Source: Actinoplanes oblitus
GTDB lineage: Bacteria > Actinomycetota > Actinomycetes > Mycobacteriales > Micromonosporaceae
Assembly (NCBI RefSeq): GCF_030252345.1
Contig: NZ_CP126980.1
Location: forward strand, 8,131,501 to 8,195,500
Length of the DNA: 64,000 nucleotides
Reading direction: 5' to 3'
Shown: piece after piece, positions 37,701 to 46,341 of the stretch
Position numbering within the stretch: the stretch's first letter is position 1
Layout of the letters: the number at the start of each line of letters is the position of its first letter
Notes under the pieces: generated by a model
Told to the model about the DNA's origin: nothing
The model's database searches: none
The model's input: the letters and a program-made list of their open reading frames with translations, nothing else
Made by a program: the position numbers and the translations under genes

Positions 37701-39239
37701 CTAGTTGCTCACCTCGACCACGTCGCCGAGCGGACTGGAGTTGCTGATGTTCGCCGGGGCGTTCCACTTCTGCAGCTCGGAGCTGTTGCACACGGCCACC
37801 TTGACCTTGCTGGTGCCGTCCGAGTGCAGGTCCACGTTCTTGACCCCGGTCTTGAGGTCGGCCGGTTGCAGGCAGAGGCCCTTGCTGTCCTCGATGCGGT
37901 AACTCGTGGTGTAGCTGGGAGTGCCGCGGCGTACGTTCCAGACGAGCTCGGCCGGGATGCCGGTGAGGCTCGTCGTGGTGGTCTGCGGGCAGCCGGTGGT
38001 CGTCACCGTCACCCAGCTGCTCGACGTGGCGACCAGCGGCGACTTCAGGCAGTACCGCTTGCCGCCGGTGACGACGTAGATGACGCCCTTCTTCTCCACC
38101 GCCGGAGCGACCGGGACCGGGTGGTACCAGGTCTGGTTCCAGTCGACGACGCCGTTCGGGTCCTGCTTGCAGAACCAGGCGATCATGTACGTCGAGGTGA
38201 CGGACCGGTTGGTGACGTCCAGGCAGCGGCTGAACTGGGAGTAGTTGACCAGCTGGTAGGTCTCCTCACCGGCCATGCCGGCGCCGACCGCCGCGTCGAA
38301 CCGCCACACGTTCAGCGAGGCGTTGCTGCTGCACGAGTTCAGGATCAGCGGCGTGTCCACCTTGCTGGCCGTGGTGAGGTTGATGCAGAAGTTCTCCACG
38401 GTACGGGTGGGGCTGGTCGACTTGAGCTCGCTGTTGTTGTCCAGACTCCACTGGAAGTCGGGCACGATGGTGCCGGTCGGGCACGGCTGGAGCACTATCG
38501 CCTTCCCGTTCGCGTGCACCGTCGTGCCGAACACACACATGCCGGTCGGGTAGGCGTCGGTCTCCGAGTTGACCAGCTTGATGTAGAGCTCTTCGGTGTA
38601 CCTGAACTGCTGGGTGCTGCTGCCGTCGCAGAGTCGCGCCTTGACCGGCGCGCCGGCGGCGGGAGTCTTCGACACCGCGTCCATGCAGAGGTTGCCGACC
38701 GAGGAGCTGTCGATCCGGATCGAACCGCCGGTGGCCTTCTGGTTGTCGTTGTCCACCCCGAACGAGTAGCTCCCGGTCAACTTGCGGGAGGCGTACTGCG
38801 CCGGTGCGCCGGCCGGGGACAGGTTGGCCGCGCCCCGGCCCGCCGACCTCAGCTCCGCGCGGTACGGGACCGTCGTGACGGGACACATCTCCTGGTCGGC
38901 CGCGTCGAAGTACTTGACGGTCACGGAGTAGTCGAGTTTCTCGTCGCCCACGCCGACGTCACCCTCGATCGCTTTGTCGCACGGCGGCAGGTCCTCCAGG
39001 AGACCGGTGGACTTACCGGAGGACTTGTCGACGGCGGCCGCGATCCGGGCCAGCACCACGTCCAGGCCCACCCGGGCGCCGGCCAGGGCGGTGTTGCGGT
39101 CGGCCATCGTCCGGGCGCCGGTGACCTGCCGGACGATCATGGGAAGGACCGCTATCGACAGGACGAGCCCGGTGGCCACCACCATCATCGCGATGGGAAG
39201 CGACCCGCTGTCGTCGCCGGCACGGCGCTGAGTCCTCAT
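37701..39239 (-). CDS. Pilus-tip-like membrane protein with ricin-type lectin repeats
   Basis: The 512-residue protein has a short basic start, then SGSLPIAMMVVATGLVLSIA, a hydrophobic helix that resembles PilX/minor-pilin N-termini although the GF cleavage motif is degenerate. The rest is beta-rich, with repeated trefoil motifs: CMDAVSK, FRYTEE, CINLTTASK, FQWSLD, CLDVTNR, CLQPADLK and LQKWNAP. These are QxW-type ricin repeats. It is the third gene of the prepilin set, 2 bp after the second, with a GGGAGG box. I infer a surface-exposed carbohydrate-binding component presented by a pilus-like fibre or anchored to the membrane. Confidence 0.72.
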   Translation of the reverse strand: MRTQRRAGDDSGSLPIAMMVVATGLVLSIAVLPMIVRQVTGARTMADRNTALAGARVGLDVVLARIAAAVDKSSGKSTGLLEDLPPCDKAIEGDVGVGDEKLDYSVTVKYFDAADQEMCPVTTVPYRAELRSAGRGAANLSPAGAPAQYASRKLTGSYSFGVDNDNQKATGGSIRIDSSSVGNLCMDAVSKTPAAGAPVKARLCDGSSTQQFRYTEELYIKLVNSETDAYPTGMCVFGTTVHANGKAIVLQPCPTGTIVPDFQWSLDNNSELKSTSPTRTVENFCINLTTASKVDTPLILNSCSSNASLNVWRFDAAVGAGMAGEETYQLVNYSQFSRCLDVTNRSVTSTYMIAWFCKQDPNGVVDWNQTWYHPVPVAPAVEKKGVIYVVTGGKRYCLKSPLVATSSSWVTVTTTGCPQTTTTSLTGIPAELVWNVRRGTPSYTTSYRIEDSKGLCLQPADLKTGVKNVDLHSDGTSKVKVAVCNSSELQKWNAPANISNSSPLGDVVEVSN

Positions 39240-39241
39240 GG

Positions 39242-39928
39242 CTACGGCCTCCCTGCGTTCGCGCAAGCCGACGGGTCCTGATCCTGAACGGCGTCCTTGT
39301 AGACGTTCTGTGAGGTGAAGACGTTGTCGAACCGCTGGACGACGTCACCGACCTTGACCTTGAAGCGGATCCGGACCATCAGGTACGTGTTGTTGAACTC
39401 GCTGCCCAGCCCGGTGGTCCCGGGACTCGCCGCGGCGGCCGGCAACCCCGGCTTGGAGACGAGGAACGGCGACGTGGCACCGTCCTCCAGCGCCACGTCG
39501 GTGGCGAGGTTGGCCGGCAGCGCCGGCTTCGTGCCGGGCAGCTCCCAGCTGTACATCGCCAGCGACTTCTGGGTCGGGTCGAACATGAGCTGCCGGCACT
39601 GGGGCAGCGGATCCGTGGCGTCCGTCGCTGTCTTCTCCCGGGCCGGGATCGCGAACTCCAGGTACGACCGGGAGTTGCTGGCGCCCGCGGTCGGCCCGTT
39701 GACCATCGTCGCGTAGTGCAGGTCACGGTCCAGCCGGGTGAAGGCGATGTCGAGCTGGTCGCCGGCCACGGAGTTCTGCTCGATCTGCTTGGTCCCGGAG
39801 TAGATCTGGATGGTGGCGGTCACCGCCATCAGCGTCACCACCCCGGTGATCGCCGTCGTGACCATCACCTCCATCAGGGAAAAGCCCTGGTCGTCACCGG
39901 CCGGTCGGCGGCGCTTCCACCGGGACAT
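39242..39928 (-). CDS. Prepilin-like protein (PulJ/GspJ type)
   Basis: The 228-residue protein has the type IV prepilin motif DDQGFSLMEVMVTTAITGVV: cleavage after Gly, Phe at +1, Glu at +5 and a hydrophobic helix of about 20 residues. The C-terminal part has Cys at LPQCRQLM and SACANAG that may pair. GGAGGAG precedes the ATG at 39928. It lies between two other prepilin-like genes on the same strand. No prepilin peptidase, assembly ATPase or platform protein is in this window. Confidence 0.87.
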   Translation of the reverse strand: MSRWKRRRPAGDDQGFSLMEVMVTTAITGVVTLMAVTATIQIYSGTKQIEQNSVAGDQLDIAFTRLDRDLHYATMVNGPTAGASNSRSYLEFAIPAREKTATDATDPLPQCRQLMFDPTQKSLAMYSWELPGTKPALPANLATDVALEDGATSPFLVSKPGLPAAAASPGTTGLGSEFNNTYLMVRIRFKVKVGDVVQRFDNVFTSQNVYKDAVQDQDPSACANAGRP

Positions 39929-39960
39929 CCAGGCTCCTCCCCGGCTGACGAGACGACGGC

Positions 39961-41727
39961 TCACAGGACGGTCCAGACGAAGGTGTACTGCGTGTTCTGC
40001 TTGCTGTTCGGGCTGATCGCGGTCAGCGTGACCGTGTAGACGCCCGGCACGATCGGCGTACCGGTGAGGTTTTTGCCCTGGCCGTCCAGACTGATGCCCT
40101 TCGGCAGCCCGGCGGCGTCGATCTGGCTGATGCTCACGCCGATGGTGGCGGCATTGGTGGTGACCGGGATGGACACCGCCTTGCCCAGGCTGGAGGTGAC
40201 GGCGACGCCCGGCGAGGTGAACTGGAGGCTGGACGCGGAGCCCGCCTGCAACGCGAAGCTGACGCTCACCGACCCTCCAAGTCCGTCCCGCACCGTGACT
40301 GTCGGCAGGTACCGGCCCTGGATGAGGACCGGACCGCCGGAGATCACCCCGGTGGTGGTGTTGATGCTCAGCTCGGCCGGCAGACCGCTCGCGCTGAACG
40401 TGTACTTCCCGTCACCACCCGCCGCGACGGGCGCCGGCAGGTTGACCGTCGACAGCAGGTCGACCTGCTGGTCGGCGATCGGCTGCAGGGTCAGCGGCGA
40501 GTACACCGTGTGCGTGAACGTCACCGGGACCGGCACGTAGTTCGCCGTGGTCGTGGCGGTGATGGTGGCGGTGAACGTCGCGGCCGGCGTCCCGGTGATC
40601 GTTCCGGTGGCCGGATCGAACGACAGCTCGGCGGGCAGGTCCTTGATCGAGTAGGTGTAGGGCACCACGGGCGCCGTGGTGTCCACGACGACCGGCGCGA
40701 TGCTGATCGGGTCACCCAGGTAGCTCGTCGAGGCGGGCACCCGGGCCGTCGGCGGCTCGATCACTCGCCAGGTCAGGGCCGGGCTGAGCGCCTTGTCGGT
40801 GTCCGAACGAGGCGACAGCGTGCCGACCGGCGGCTGGCTCTCCACCACCTTGATGTAGGTACCGGTGGCAGACCAGGACCAGGTGCCCACCTTCGTCGGC
40901 GTCTGCTTCTCGCCGACCATCCCGGTCTGCGGGTCGATCGAGAGGCCGTCGGGCAGGTTGACGGCGCTCCAGGTGTTGGGCAGGTTGCCGCCGGTCACCT
41001 TCATCTTGACGGCGACGTCGTTCCGGCCCCGGTAGAACACCTTCATGTCGGGCTGGCGGATCTTCGGAATCGCCCGGGTGGTGCTGTACGTCGCGTCGGC
41101 CTTGTCCTTGGAGATCAGGGTCGAGGCGATGTGACCGCACACGCCACCGGACACCGTGCAGCGTTTGTGCTGCCAGGTCTCCAGGACGACCACCCGGTAG
41201 TACTCCAGGATCGAGGTGGCGTCCGCCGGACGCAACGGGTCGCCGACGGGCAGCGGGAGGACACACTTGTCCGTCCGCGTCACGTAGACCTCACAGGTAC
41301 CGACGAGGATGTTCTGCGTGAAGCTGGTGCCGCCCACGGTGATCGTCTTCGGTGCCGTGGGCAGCGACGCGTTGTCTCCCTCGGTGCTGTCCTCGATGCC
41401 GTTGTCGGCCGGCTCCATGCTGTCCAGGTACGGCTGAAGTTTGTTCTTGAACGGCCCGTTCTGGAGGCTCTGCCACTGCTGCAGGACCTTCTGCGCGCCG
41501 CGCCCGTCCACCAGCGCCGTCGGCTCCAGCGCCCGGACCTGCTCCAGCGCGTTGCCGGCGAGCCGGACCGCGTAGCGCTGATCACGCTGCTGAGCGACGA
41601 TGACCGCACCGTTGACGAAGAACGCGCCCAACCCGGCCATGGCGACGCTGATCACAGCCATCGCCACGAGGACTTCGAGCAGCGTGAAGCCCTCGTCCCC
41701 GCGACGGTCGGACGATTCGCCGCGCAT
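39961..41727 (-). CDS. Large prepilin-like protein with putative Ig (He_PIG) domains
   Basis: The 588-residue protein begins with a prepilin signal, GDEGFTLLEVLVAMAVISVA, with Glu at +5. A pilin-like region follows (about 45-210). The rest consists of repeated beta-sandwich modules with LPDGLSIDPQTGMV, LPAELSFDPATGTITGTP, LPAELSINTTTGVISGGP and LPKGISLDGQGKNLTGTP, the hallmark of He_PIG putative immunoglobulin domains in surface adhesins. Start: ATG 41727 after GAGGAG. It is the first gene of the set with the 39242 and 37701 genes. A prepilin fused to adhesion modules suggests a tip or minor subunit that reaches outside the cell wall. Confidence 0.85.
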   Translation of the reverse strand: MRGESSDRRGDEGFTLLEVLVAMAVISVAMAGLGAFFVNGAVIVAQQRDQRYAVRLAGNALEQVRALEPTALVDGRGAQKVLQQWQSLQNGPFKNKLQPYLDSMEPADNGIEDSTEGDNASLPTAPKTITVGGTSFTQNILVGTCEVYVTRTDKCVLPLPVGDPLRPADATSILEYYRVVVLETWQHKRCTVSGGVCGHIASTLISKDKADATYSTTRAIPKIRQPDMKVFYRGRNDVAVKMKVTGGNLPNTWSAVNLPDGLSIDPQTGMVGEKQTPTKVGTWSWSATGTYIKVVESQPPVGTLSPRSDTDKALSPALTWRVIEPPTARVPASTSYLGDPISIAPVVVDTTAPVVPYTYSIKDLPAELSFDPATGTITGTPAATFTATITATTTANYVPVPVTFTHTVYSPLTLQPIADQQVDLLSTVNLPAPVAAGGDGKYTFSASGLPAELSINTTTGVISGGPVLIQGRYLPTVTVRDGLGGSVSVSFALQAGSASSLQFTSPGVAVTSSLGKAVSIPVTTNAATIGVSISQIDAAGLPKGISLDGQGKNLTGTPIVPGVYTVTLTAISPNSKQNTQYTFVWTVL

Positions 41728-41815
41728 CCCACTCCTCAACTGATCCGCCGGCGCCCACGCGGGAGCCTGCCAACAAGCACCATCGGCAGTCCGGCGGCGA
41801 AGTGGAGCGGTTTTC

Positions 41816-42673
41816 CTACTCGATCCGCAGCGCCGCGGACGGCCCCGACCAGTGGAAACGCAGCAGTCGCCGCAACGACGGGGAAGCACCGGCGATCCGC
41901 AACTGGTGGGTTCCCGCGGCGGCCGGCCCGAGCAGGGTCCGGGCGGCTGCCGAGTCGGCGAACCGCAGCCGGCTGAGATCGAGCGTCAGCGGCACCGGCG
42001 CCGGCACGTGGTCCTCGATCAGGTGCTCCATCATCGCCCGCAGCGCCTGCCGGTTGGAGAGGTCGGCCTCGCCCGCCAGCCGCAGGCCGGGTGGCTTGCG
42101 GGTACGCACGCCGCGGAGCAGCGGTACCCGATCCGGGTCAGTGTTCCGGGTGATGGTGGCCGGATGGGTACGGGTGAGCCGGCGCAGCTCGAGCTCGCTG
42201 AACAGGCGACGGTCGTAGAGGCAGATGCCCATCGCGTACCCGTCGGCGAAGACCCGGTTGACCTGGGCCTCGTACCAGGAGAGCTGGTCGACGCCGTCCA
42301 GGCGGCGGGCCCAGGACATGTCGCCGATGCCGCGCATGCCCCGGTAACCGGCGGCCCGGGCCCGGTCCGCCTCACCCATCCAGGCGGCCAGGCTCGCCTC
42401 GGCGTCGAAGACCCCGGCCGTCAGGTACGCCGCCCCCGGCCCGGCCAGCAGCAGCTGCCCACTGTCCAGGGCCGCGCTGACATCCACGCCGTGCGAGGCG
42501 AGCACCGCGGGCAGCCGGTCGGCGCTCTGCCCGTGGTACAGGATCCGATGATGCTGACGCAGCCCGGCCCGGATGTACGCCGTCACGCTGCGGGCGCGTA
42601 GTGGCTCGTCGTCGAAGACGAGACAGGCGTGATCACCCGGGCTCAGCTGGTCCAGCGGGCTCGATGCGGCCAT
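41816..42673 (-). CDS. MEDS-STAS domain regulator
   Basis: The 285-residue protein has an N-terminal MEDS (DcmR-like sensory) domain, LSPGDHACLVFDDEPLRARS, with IRAGLRQHHRILYHGQSA and GMRGIGDMSWARR, and a C-terminal STAS domain with PLTLDLSRLRFADSAAARTL, where the Ser is the usual phosphorylation-type position of anti-anti-sigma factors. Such proteins probably sense a signal and act in sigma-factor or partner-switching control. The gene is divergent from the acyl-CoA dehydrogenase (120-bp gap). The ATG at 42673 was chosen because the frame upstream runs into a gene on the other strand. Confidence 0.85.
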   Translation of the reverse strand: MAASSPLDQLSPGDHACLVFDDEPLRARSVTAYIRAGLRQHHRILYHGQSADRLPAVLASHGVDVSAALDSGQLLLAGPGAAYLTAGVFDAEASLAAWMGEADRARAAGYRGMRGIGDMSWARRLDGVDQLSWYEAQVNRVFADGYAMGICLYDRRLFSELELRRLTRTHPATITRNTDPDRVPLLRGVRTRKPPGLRLAGEADLSNRQALRAMMEHLIEDHVPAPVPLTLDLSRLRFADSAAARTLLGPAAAGTHQLRIAGASPSLRRLLRFHWSGPSAALRIE

Positions 42674-42793
42674 CGTGACCCCTCGCTGCCGAACGCCCCG
42701 TGACGAATTGGTTGGGCCCCACGGTAACGACGCCCGCGCGCCCGTACTATCGCTGAATCGGGTGCCCGGCAGGCCGCTGACGACGGAGGACAG

Positions 42794-43963
42794 ATGACCC
42801 TCACCGACCCCCTCGAGCTGCTCGACATCGCCGGTCTGCTGAGCGACGAGGAGCGGCAGATCCAGCAGACGGTGGGCCGGTTCGTCGCCGACCGGATCCG
42901 GCCACACGTCGCCGAGTGGTTCGAGGCCGGCACCTTCCCTACCCGCGAGCTCGCCCCGGAGCTGGGCAAACTCGGCGTGCTCGGGATGCACCTGGACGGT
43001 TACGGGTGCGCCGGGACGAGCGCTGTGGCGTACGGTCTGGCCTGTCTGGAATTGGAGGCCGGCGACTCGGGCCTGCGCAGTTTCGTCTCGGTGCAGGGCT
43101 CGCTGGCGATGTTCTCCATCTGGAGGTACGGCTCCGAGGAGCAGAAGCAGGAGTGGCTGCCGCGGATGGCGGCGGGCGAGGCGATCGGCTGTTTCGGCCT
43201 GACCGAGCCGGACTTCGGCAGCGACCCGGCCAACATGCGCACCCGCGCGGTCCGCGACGGCGACGACTGGGTGCTCACCGGCACCAAGATGTGGATCACC
43301 AACGGCAGCATCGCCGACATCGCGACGGTGTGGGCGCAGACCGAGGACGGCATCCGCGGCTTCCTGGTGCCGAAAGGGACGCCGGGGTTCACCACGCGCA
43401 CCATCAAGCAGAAGCTGTCGCTGCGGGCGTCGATCACCGGCGAGCTGATCCTGGACGAGGTGCGGCTGCCCGACTCGGCCCGGCTGCCCGGCGCGCGCAG
43501 CCTGGGCGCACCGCTGAGCTGTCTGAACGAGGCCCGCTTCGGGATCATCTTCGGCGCGGCCGGCGCCGCCCGGGACTGCCTGCGGACCACGATCGAGTAC
43601 GCGAACACCCGGGTGCAGTTCGACCGGCCGATCGCGGCGTTCCAGCTCACCCAGGAGAAACTGGCGAACATGGCGGTGGACCTGAACACGTCCGCGCTGC
43701 TGGCCCTGCACCTGGGCCGGCTCAAGGACGCCGGGTCGATCAAGCCGCACCAGGTCAGCGTCGGCAAGCTGAACAACGTGCGGAAAGCGCTGGGGATCGC
43801 CCGCGAGTGCCGGACCATCCTCGGCGGCAGCGGCATCACCCTGGAGTACTCGCCGCTGCGGCACGCCAACAACCTGGAGTCGGTGCTCACCTACGAGGGC
43901 ACGTCGGAGATCCACACACTGGTCATCGGGCAGGCGCTGACCGGCCACGCCGCGTATCGCTGA
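42794..43963 (+). CDS. Acyl-CoA dehydrogenase, glutaryl-CoA dehydrogenase-like
   Basis: The 389-residue flavoprotein shows GCFGLTEPDFGSDPANM (FAD and substrate binding), WITNGSIADIATVWA, TRVQFDRPIAAFQLTQEKLA and TYEGTSEIHTLVIGQALTG. E368 in YEGT is the catalytic base position of the glutaryl-CoA dehydrogenase group. The enzyme would oxidise, and perhaps decarboxylate, glutaryl-CoA in lysine or tryptophan breakdown. It may be monocistronic. Its 3' end overlaps the convergent sigma-factor fusion gene by 41 bp, which is also where that gene's recombinase domain is cut short. Confidence 0.92.
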   Translation: MTLTDPLELLDIAGLLSDEERQIQQTVGRFVADRIRPHVAEWFEAGTFPTRELAPELGKLGVLGMHLDGYGCAGTSAVAYGLACLELEAGDSGLRSFVSVQGSLAMFSIWRYGSEEQKQEWLPRMAAGEAIGCFGLTEPDFGSDPANMRTRAVRDGDDWVLTGTKMWITNGSIADIATVWAQTEDGIRGFLVPKGTPGFTTRTIKQKLSLRASITGELILDEVRLPDSARLPGARSLGAPLSCLNEARFGIIFGAAGAARDCLRTTIEYANTRVQFDRPIAAFQLTQEKLANMAVDLNTSALLALHLGRLKDAGSIKPHQVSVGKLNNVRKALGIARECRTILGGSGITLEYSPLRHANNLESVLTYEGTSEIHTLVIGQALTGHAAYR

Positions 43964-45839
43964 GGGTTCGCAGGGTCCGCCCGGTCGCCTGTTTGAAGAG
44001 GTGGGCGGCGCGTTCGTAGGACAACCGCCGCCGGCCGGTCTCCGGGCAGAGATCGGCCGGTTGCGGACGGCGGGCCGGGGCGGGCCGCCGGTCCGACAGG
44101 AAGAGCGGTCCTCGGGTCCGGCTCCCGATCAGCTCGGGCAGCAGGGCCGCGGTCCGCTCGCCCCAGGTCACTCCGGGTCCGCGGCGGCCGGCCAGATCCA
44201 GAGCGTCGACGTCGAGCGCGAGCACGGCGCCGATCGGGGCCGCCGACTCCCGCACCATCGCCCACAGCACGCGCTCCCGCACCGGGACGCCGGCCAGGTC
44301 GGGCAGTCCGCCCGGCACGATGCCGGCGCTGTCCGGCACGGCCCGATTTCGCAGCCCGGCCGCCAGGTCGGGGAATCCGGCCCACGCACTGAACGACCGG
44401 ACCGCGGCGAGGTGCCGGTTCCAGCTGCGAGGCGCGGCGTCCGGCCAGATCGCGGCCACGGCCGCGGCCACCCCGGCGGCGTCGAGGGCGGCCAAGGGAG
44501 TCCGTTCCCCCAAGATCCGCCGCAGCCGGCCAAGCGATTTCCGGTACGCGTGAGCCGTCGCCCCGCCCAGCCCCGCCACGAACTCGTCGACCGCCGCCCC
44601 GAGCATCGGCCCCGCGCCGGCGCGGCCCGCACCGCCCTCCGCCCGCGCTCGCAGGAAGTCCCGCTCCGCCGCGTTCCGGGTCAGCGACGCGGCCCGCTCC
44701 AACTCCAGCCGCGCCTCCGCCACCCGCCCGACCCGCAGCAGCAGATCCCCGCGAACCCCCGGCAGCAGGTGGTAGTCCCGCAGCACCGGATCCGCCCGCA
44801 GCGCGTCCACCAGCGCCAGCCCCGCCTCCGGCCCGGCCGCGAAGCCCACCGCGACGGCCCGGTTCAGCCGTACCACCGGCGTCGGCAGCAGCCGCTCCAA
44901 CGCCCCGTAGAGGGTCGCGATCCGCCCCCAGTCGGTCTCCTCAGCCGTCCGGGCCTGGGCGTGACAGACCGCGATGGCGGCCTGCAACACGTACGGCCCC
45001 GGCGCCCTCCCGGCACCGGCCGCCCGGGCTCGCAGCATCGCCGCGAACCCGCGGTTGATCAGCAGACGGTCCCATCGCCCGCGGTTCTGTTCGTGCAGCT
45101 GGACCGGCTCGCCCCGGGGACCGGTGCGGGCCGCCGACCGGGACTGCTGGATCTCCATGAGCGCGACCAGGCCGTGCACCTCGGGTTCGTCAGGCGCCAG
45201 CTCGGCGAGCAACCGGCCGAGCCGCAGCGCCTCCAGGCACAGGCCGGGGCGCATCAGGTCGTCGCCGGAGGTCGCCGCGTAGCCCTCGTTGAAGACCAGG
45301 TAGACGACCTCCAGCACGGAGGCCAGCCGGCCGCTCGACTCGGCGCCGGACGGCAGTCCGTAGGCGACACCGGACTCGGCCAGGGTGCGTTTCGCCGCGG
45401 CGATCCGCTGGGCGACGACCGGTTCGCCGACCAGGAACGCACGGGCGATCTCGGCGGGGCTGAGGCCGGCGACGACCCGCAGCGTCAGGGCCACCCGCGC
45501 GTCCCGGTCCAGCACCGGATGGCACGAGATGAACATCAGCCGCAGTACGTCGTCACCTGACGACTCCTCGGCGGTGGCCCGGGGCTCGATGTCCGTACCG
45601 TCGAATCTCTGTGCTCTCCGCAAGTGATCGACGGCCTTGCGGCGGGCGATGGTGGTCAGCCAGGCACCCGGATTGTCCGGGACGCCGTCGACCGGCCACT
45701 GCTCCATGGCCGCGACCAGCGCGTCCTGCGCGAGTTCCTCGGCCAGGCCGACGTCGTGGACCATCCGCAGGAGCGTCGCGATGATCCGCGCGGACTCCTG
45801 CTTCCAGACGACGCCGACCCGGGCGCGGACCTCGATCAT
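43923..45839 (-). CDS. ECF42 sigma factor fused to a degenerate tyrosine-recombinase domain
   Basis: The 638-residue protein is far longer than the usual ECF42 factors (about 400; the one at 47832 has 406). Residues 1-165 hold sigma regions 2 and 4 (LAEELAQDALVAAMEQWP, LSPAEIARAFLVGEPVVAQR), and residues 166-400 the DUF6596/TPR-like extension (VVYLVFNEGYAATSGDD, VVRLNRAVAV, RNAAERDFLRARA). Residues 415-490 then look like a recombinase core-binding domain (DEFVAGLGGATAHAYRKSL, RSWNRHLAAVRSF) and 518-625 like part of the catalytic domain (RERVLWAMVRES, LALDVDALDLAGRR, LFLSDRRP, RLSYERAAHLFKQATG). The expected first Arg is replaced (AAPIG), the HxxR box is replaced by LRTLSDTR, and the Tyr segment is absent. 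It lies 19 bp after its DGPF partner. Confidence 0.85.
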   Translation of the reverse strand: MIEVRARVGVVWKQESARIIATLLRMVHDVGLAEELAQDALVAAMEQWPVDGVPDNPGAWLTTIARRKAVDHLRRAQRFDGTDIEPRATAEESSGDDVLRLMFISCHPVLDRDARVALTLRVVAGLSPAEIARAFLVGEPVVAQRIAAAKRTLAESGVAYGLPSGAESSGRLASVLEVVYLVFNEGYAATSGDDLMRPGLCLEALRLGRLLAELAPDEPEVHGLVALMEIQQSRSAARTGPRGEPVQLHEQNRGRWDRLLINRGFAAMLRARAAGAGRAPGPYVLQAAIAVCHAQARTAEETDWGRIATLYGALERLLPTPVVRLNRAVAVGFAAGPEAGLALVDALRADPVLRDYHLLPGVRGDLLLRVGRVAEARLELERAASLTRNAAERDFLRARAEGGAGRAGAGPMLGAAVDEFVAGLGGATAHAYRKSLGRLRRILGERTPLAALDAAGVAAAVAAIWPDAAPRSWNRHLAAVRSFSAWAGFPDLAAGLRNRAVPDSAGIVPGGLPDLAGVPVRERVLWAMVRESAAPIGAVLALDVDALDLAGRRGPGVTWGERTAALLPELIGSRTRGPLFLSDRRPAPARRPQPADLCPETGRRRLSYERAAHLFKQATGRTLRTLSDTRRGRSAPAR

Positions 45840-45858
45840 GGGAGTCTCGGCGTCGCTC

Positions 45859-46179
45859 TCAGGCGAAGACCTGGTGGATCATGCTCTCGCCGTCCCCGAC
45901 GATCTTGCGGAACCGCCGCCCGAGCTCGACCGCCTCCTCCCGCGACCGCACCTCGACCAGCGCGAACCCGCCGATCGCCTCCTTCGCCTCGGTGAACGGC
46001 CCGTCGGTCACCGTCACGTCGTCCCCCTGCGAGGCGATCTTGAACCCGGCCGGGTCCAGGCCGCCGGTCGCCAGCAGCACGCCGGACGCGGTCATCTCCT
46101 CGATGAACGCCGCCATCTCGGCGAACAGCTTCTCGTCCGGCTGGGTGTCCTGCATCTTCGACAGCATCAGGTAGCGCAT
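45859..46179 (-). CDS. YCII/DGPF-domain protein, partner of ECF42 sigma factor
   Basis: The 106-residue protein contains VTDGPFTEAKEAIGGFALVEV, the DGPF motif that gives the family its name, in a small ferredoxin-like fold (YCII superfamily). DGPF proteins are regularly encoded next to ECF42 sigma factors and can be their main targets. The gene precedes the ECF42 fusion gene by 19 bp on the same strand, so both are probably read from the promoter at 46219-46247. Its role is unknown; a small-molecule or stress sensor has been suggested for the group. Confidence 0.92.
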   Translation of the reverse strand: MRYLMLSKMQDTQPDEKLFAEMAAFIEEMTASGVLLATGGLDPAGFKIASQGDDVTVTDGPFTEAKEAIGGFALVEVRSREEAVELGRRFRKIVGDGESMIHQVFA

Positions 46180-46218
46180 CGTTCTCTCCGTTCCTCGACG
46201 GTGGCACTCGCACCCTGA

Positions 46219-46247
46219 CGTCGTCCGGGTCCATGTGACAGGTAATC
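46219..46247 (-). promoter_or_regulatory. ECF-like promoter for the DGPF/ECF42 operon
   Basis: Read on the minus strand: GATTACCTGTCACAT (46247-46233), nine bases, then CGACG (46223-46219), 40 bp before the ATG. The same bases at the same spacing occur on the plus strand for the divergent gene. TGTC- and CGA-type elements match what has been reported for ECF42 promoters. Assignment to this sigma factor is inference. Confidence 0.6.
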
Positions 46248-46276
46248 ACTTCCGGTACGGCCGTGGCGCCCCTCAC

Positions 46277-46305
46277 GATTACCTGTCACATCCGCTGAGG
46301 CGACG
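46277..46305 (+). promoter_or_regulatory. ECF-like promoter for the DUF998-like gene
   Basis: GATTACCTGTCACAT (46277-46291), nine bases, then CGACG (46301-46305), 37 bp before the ATG at 46342. It is the mirror image of the promoter at 46219-46247, so the two 15-bp elements also form a perfect inverted repeat separated by 29 bp. Confidence 0.6.
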
Positions 46306-46341
46306 GTTGGGCAGAGCACCCACCCGACAAGGAGCCCCAAG

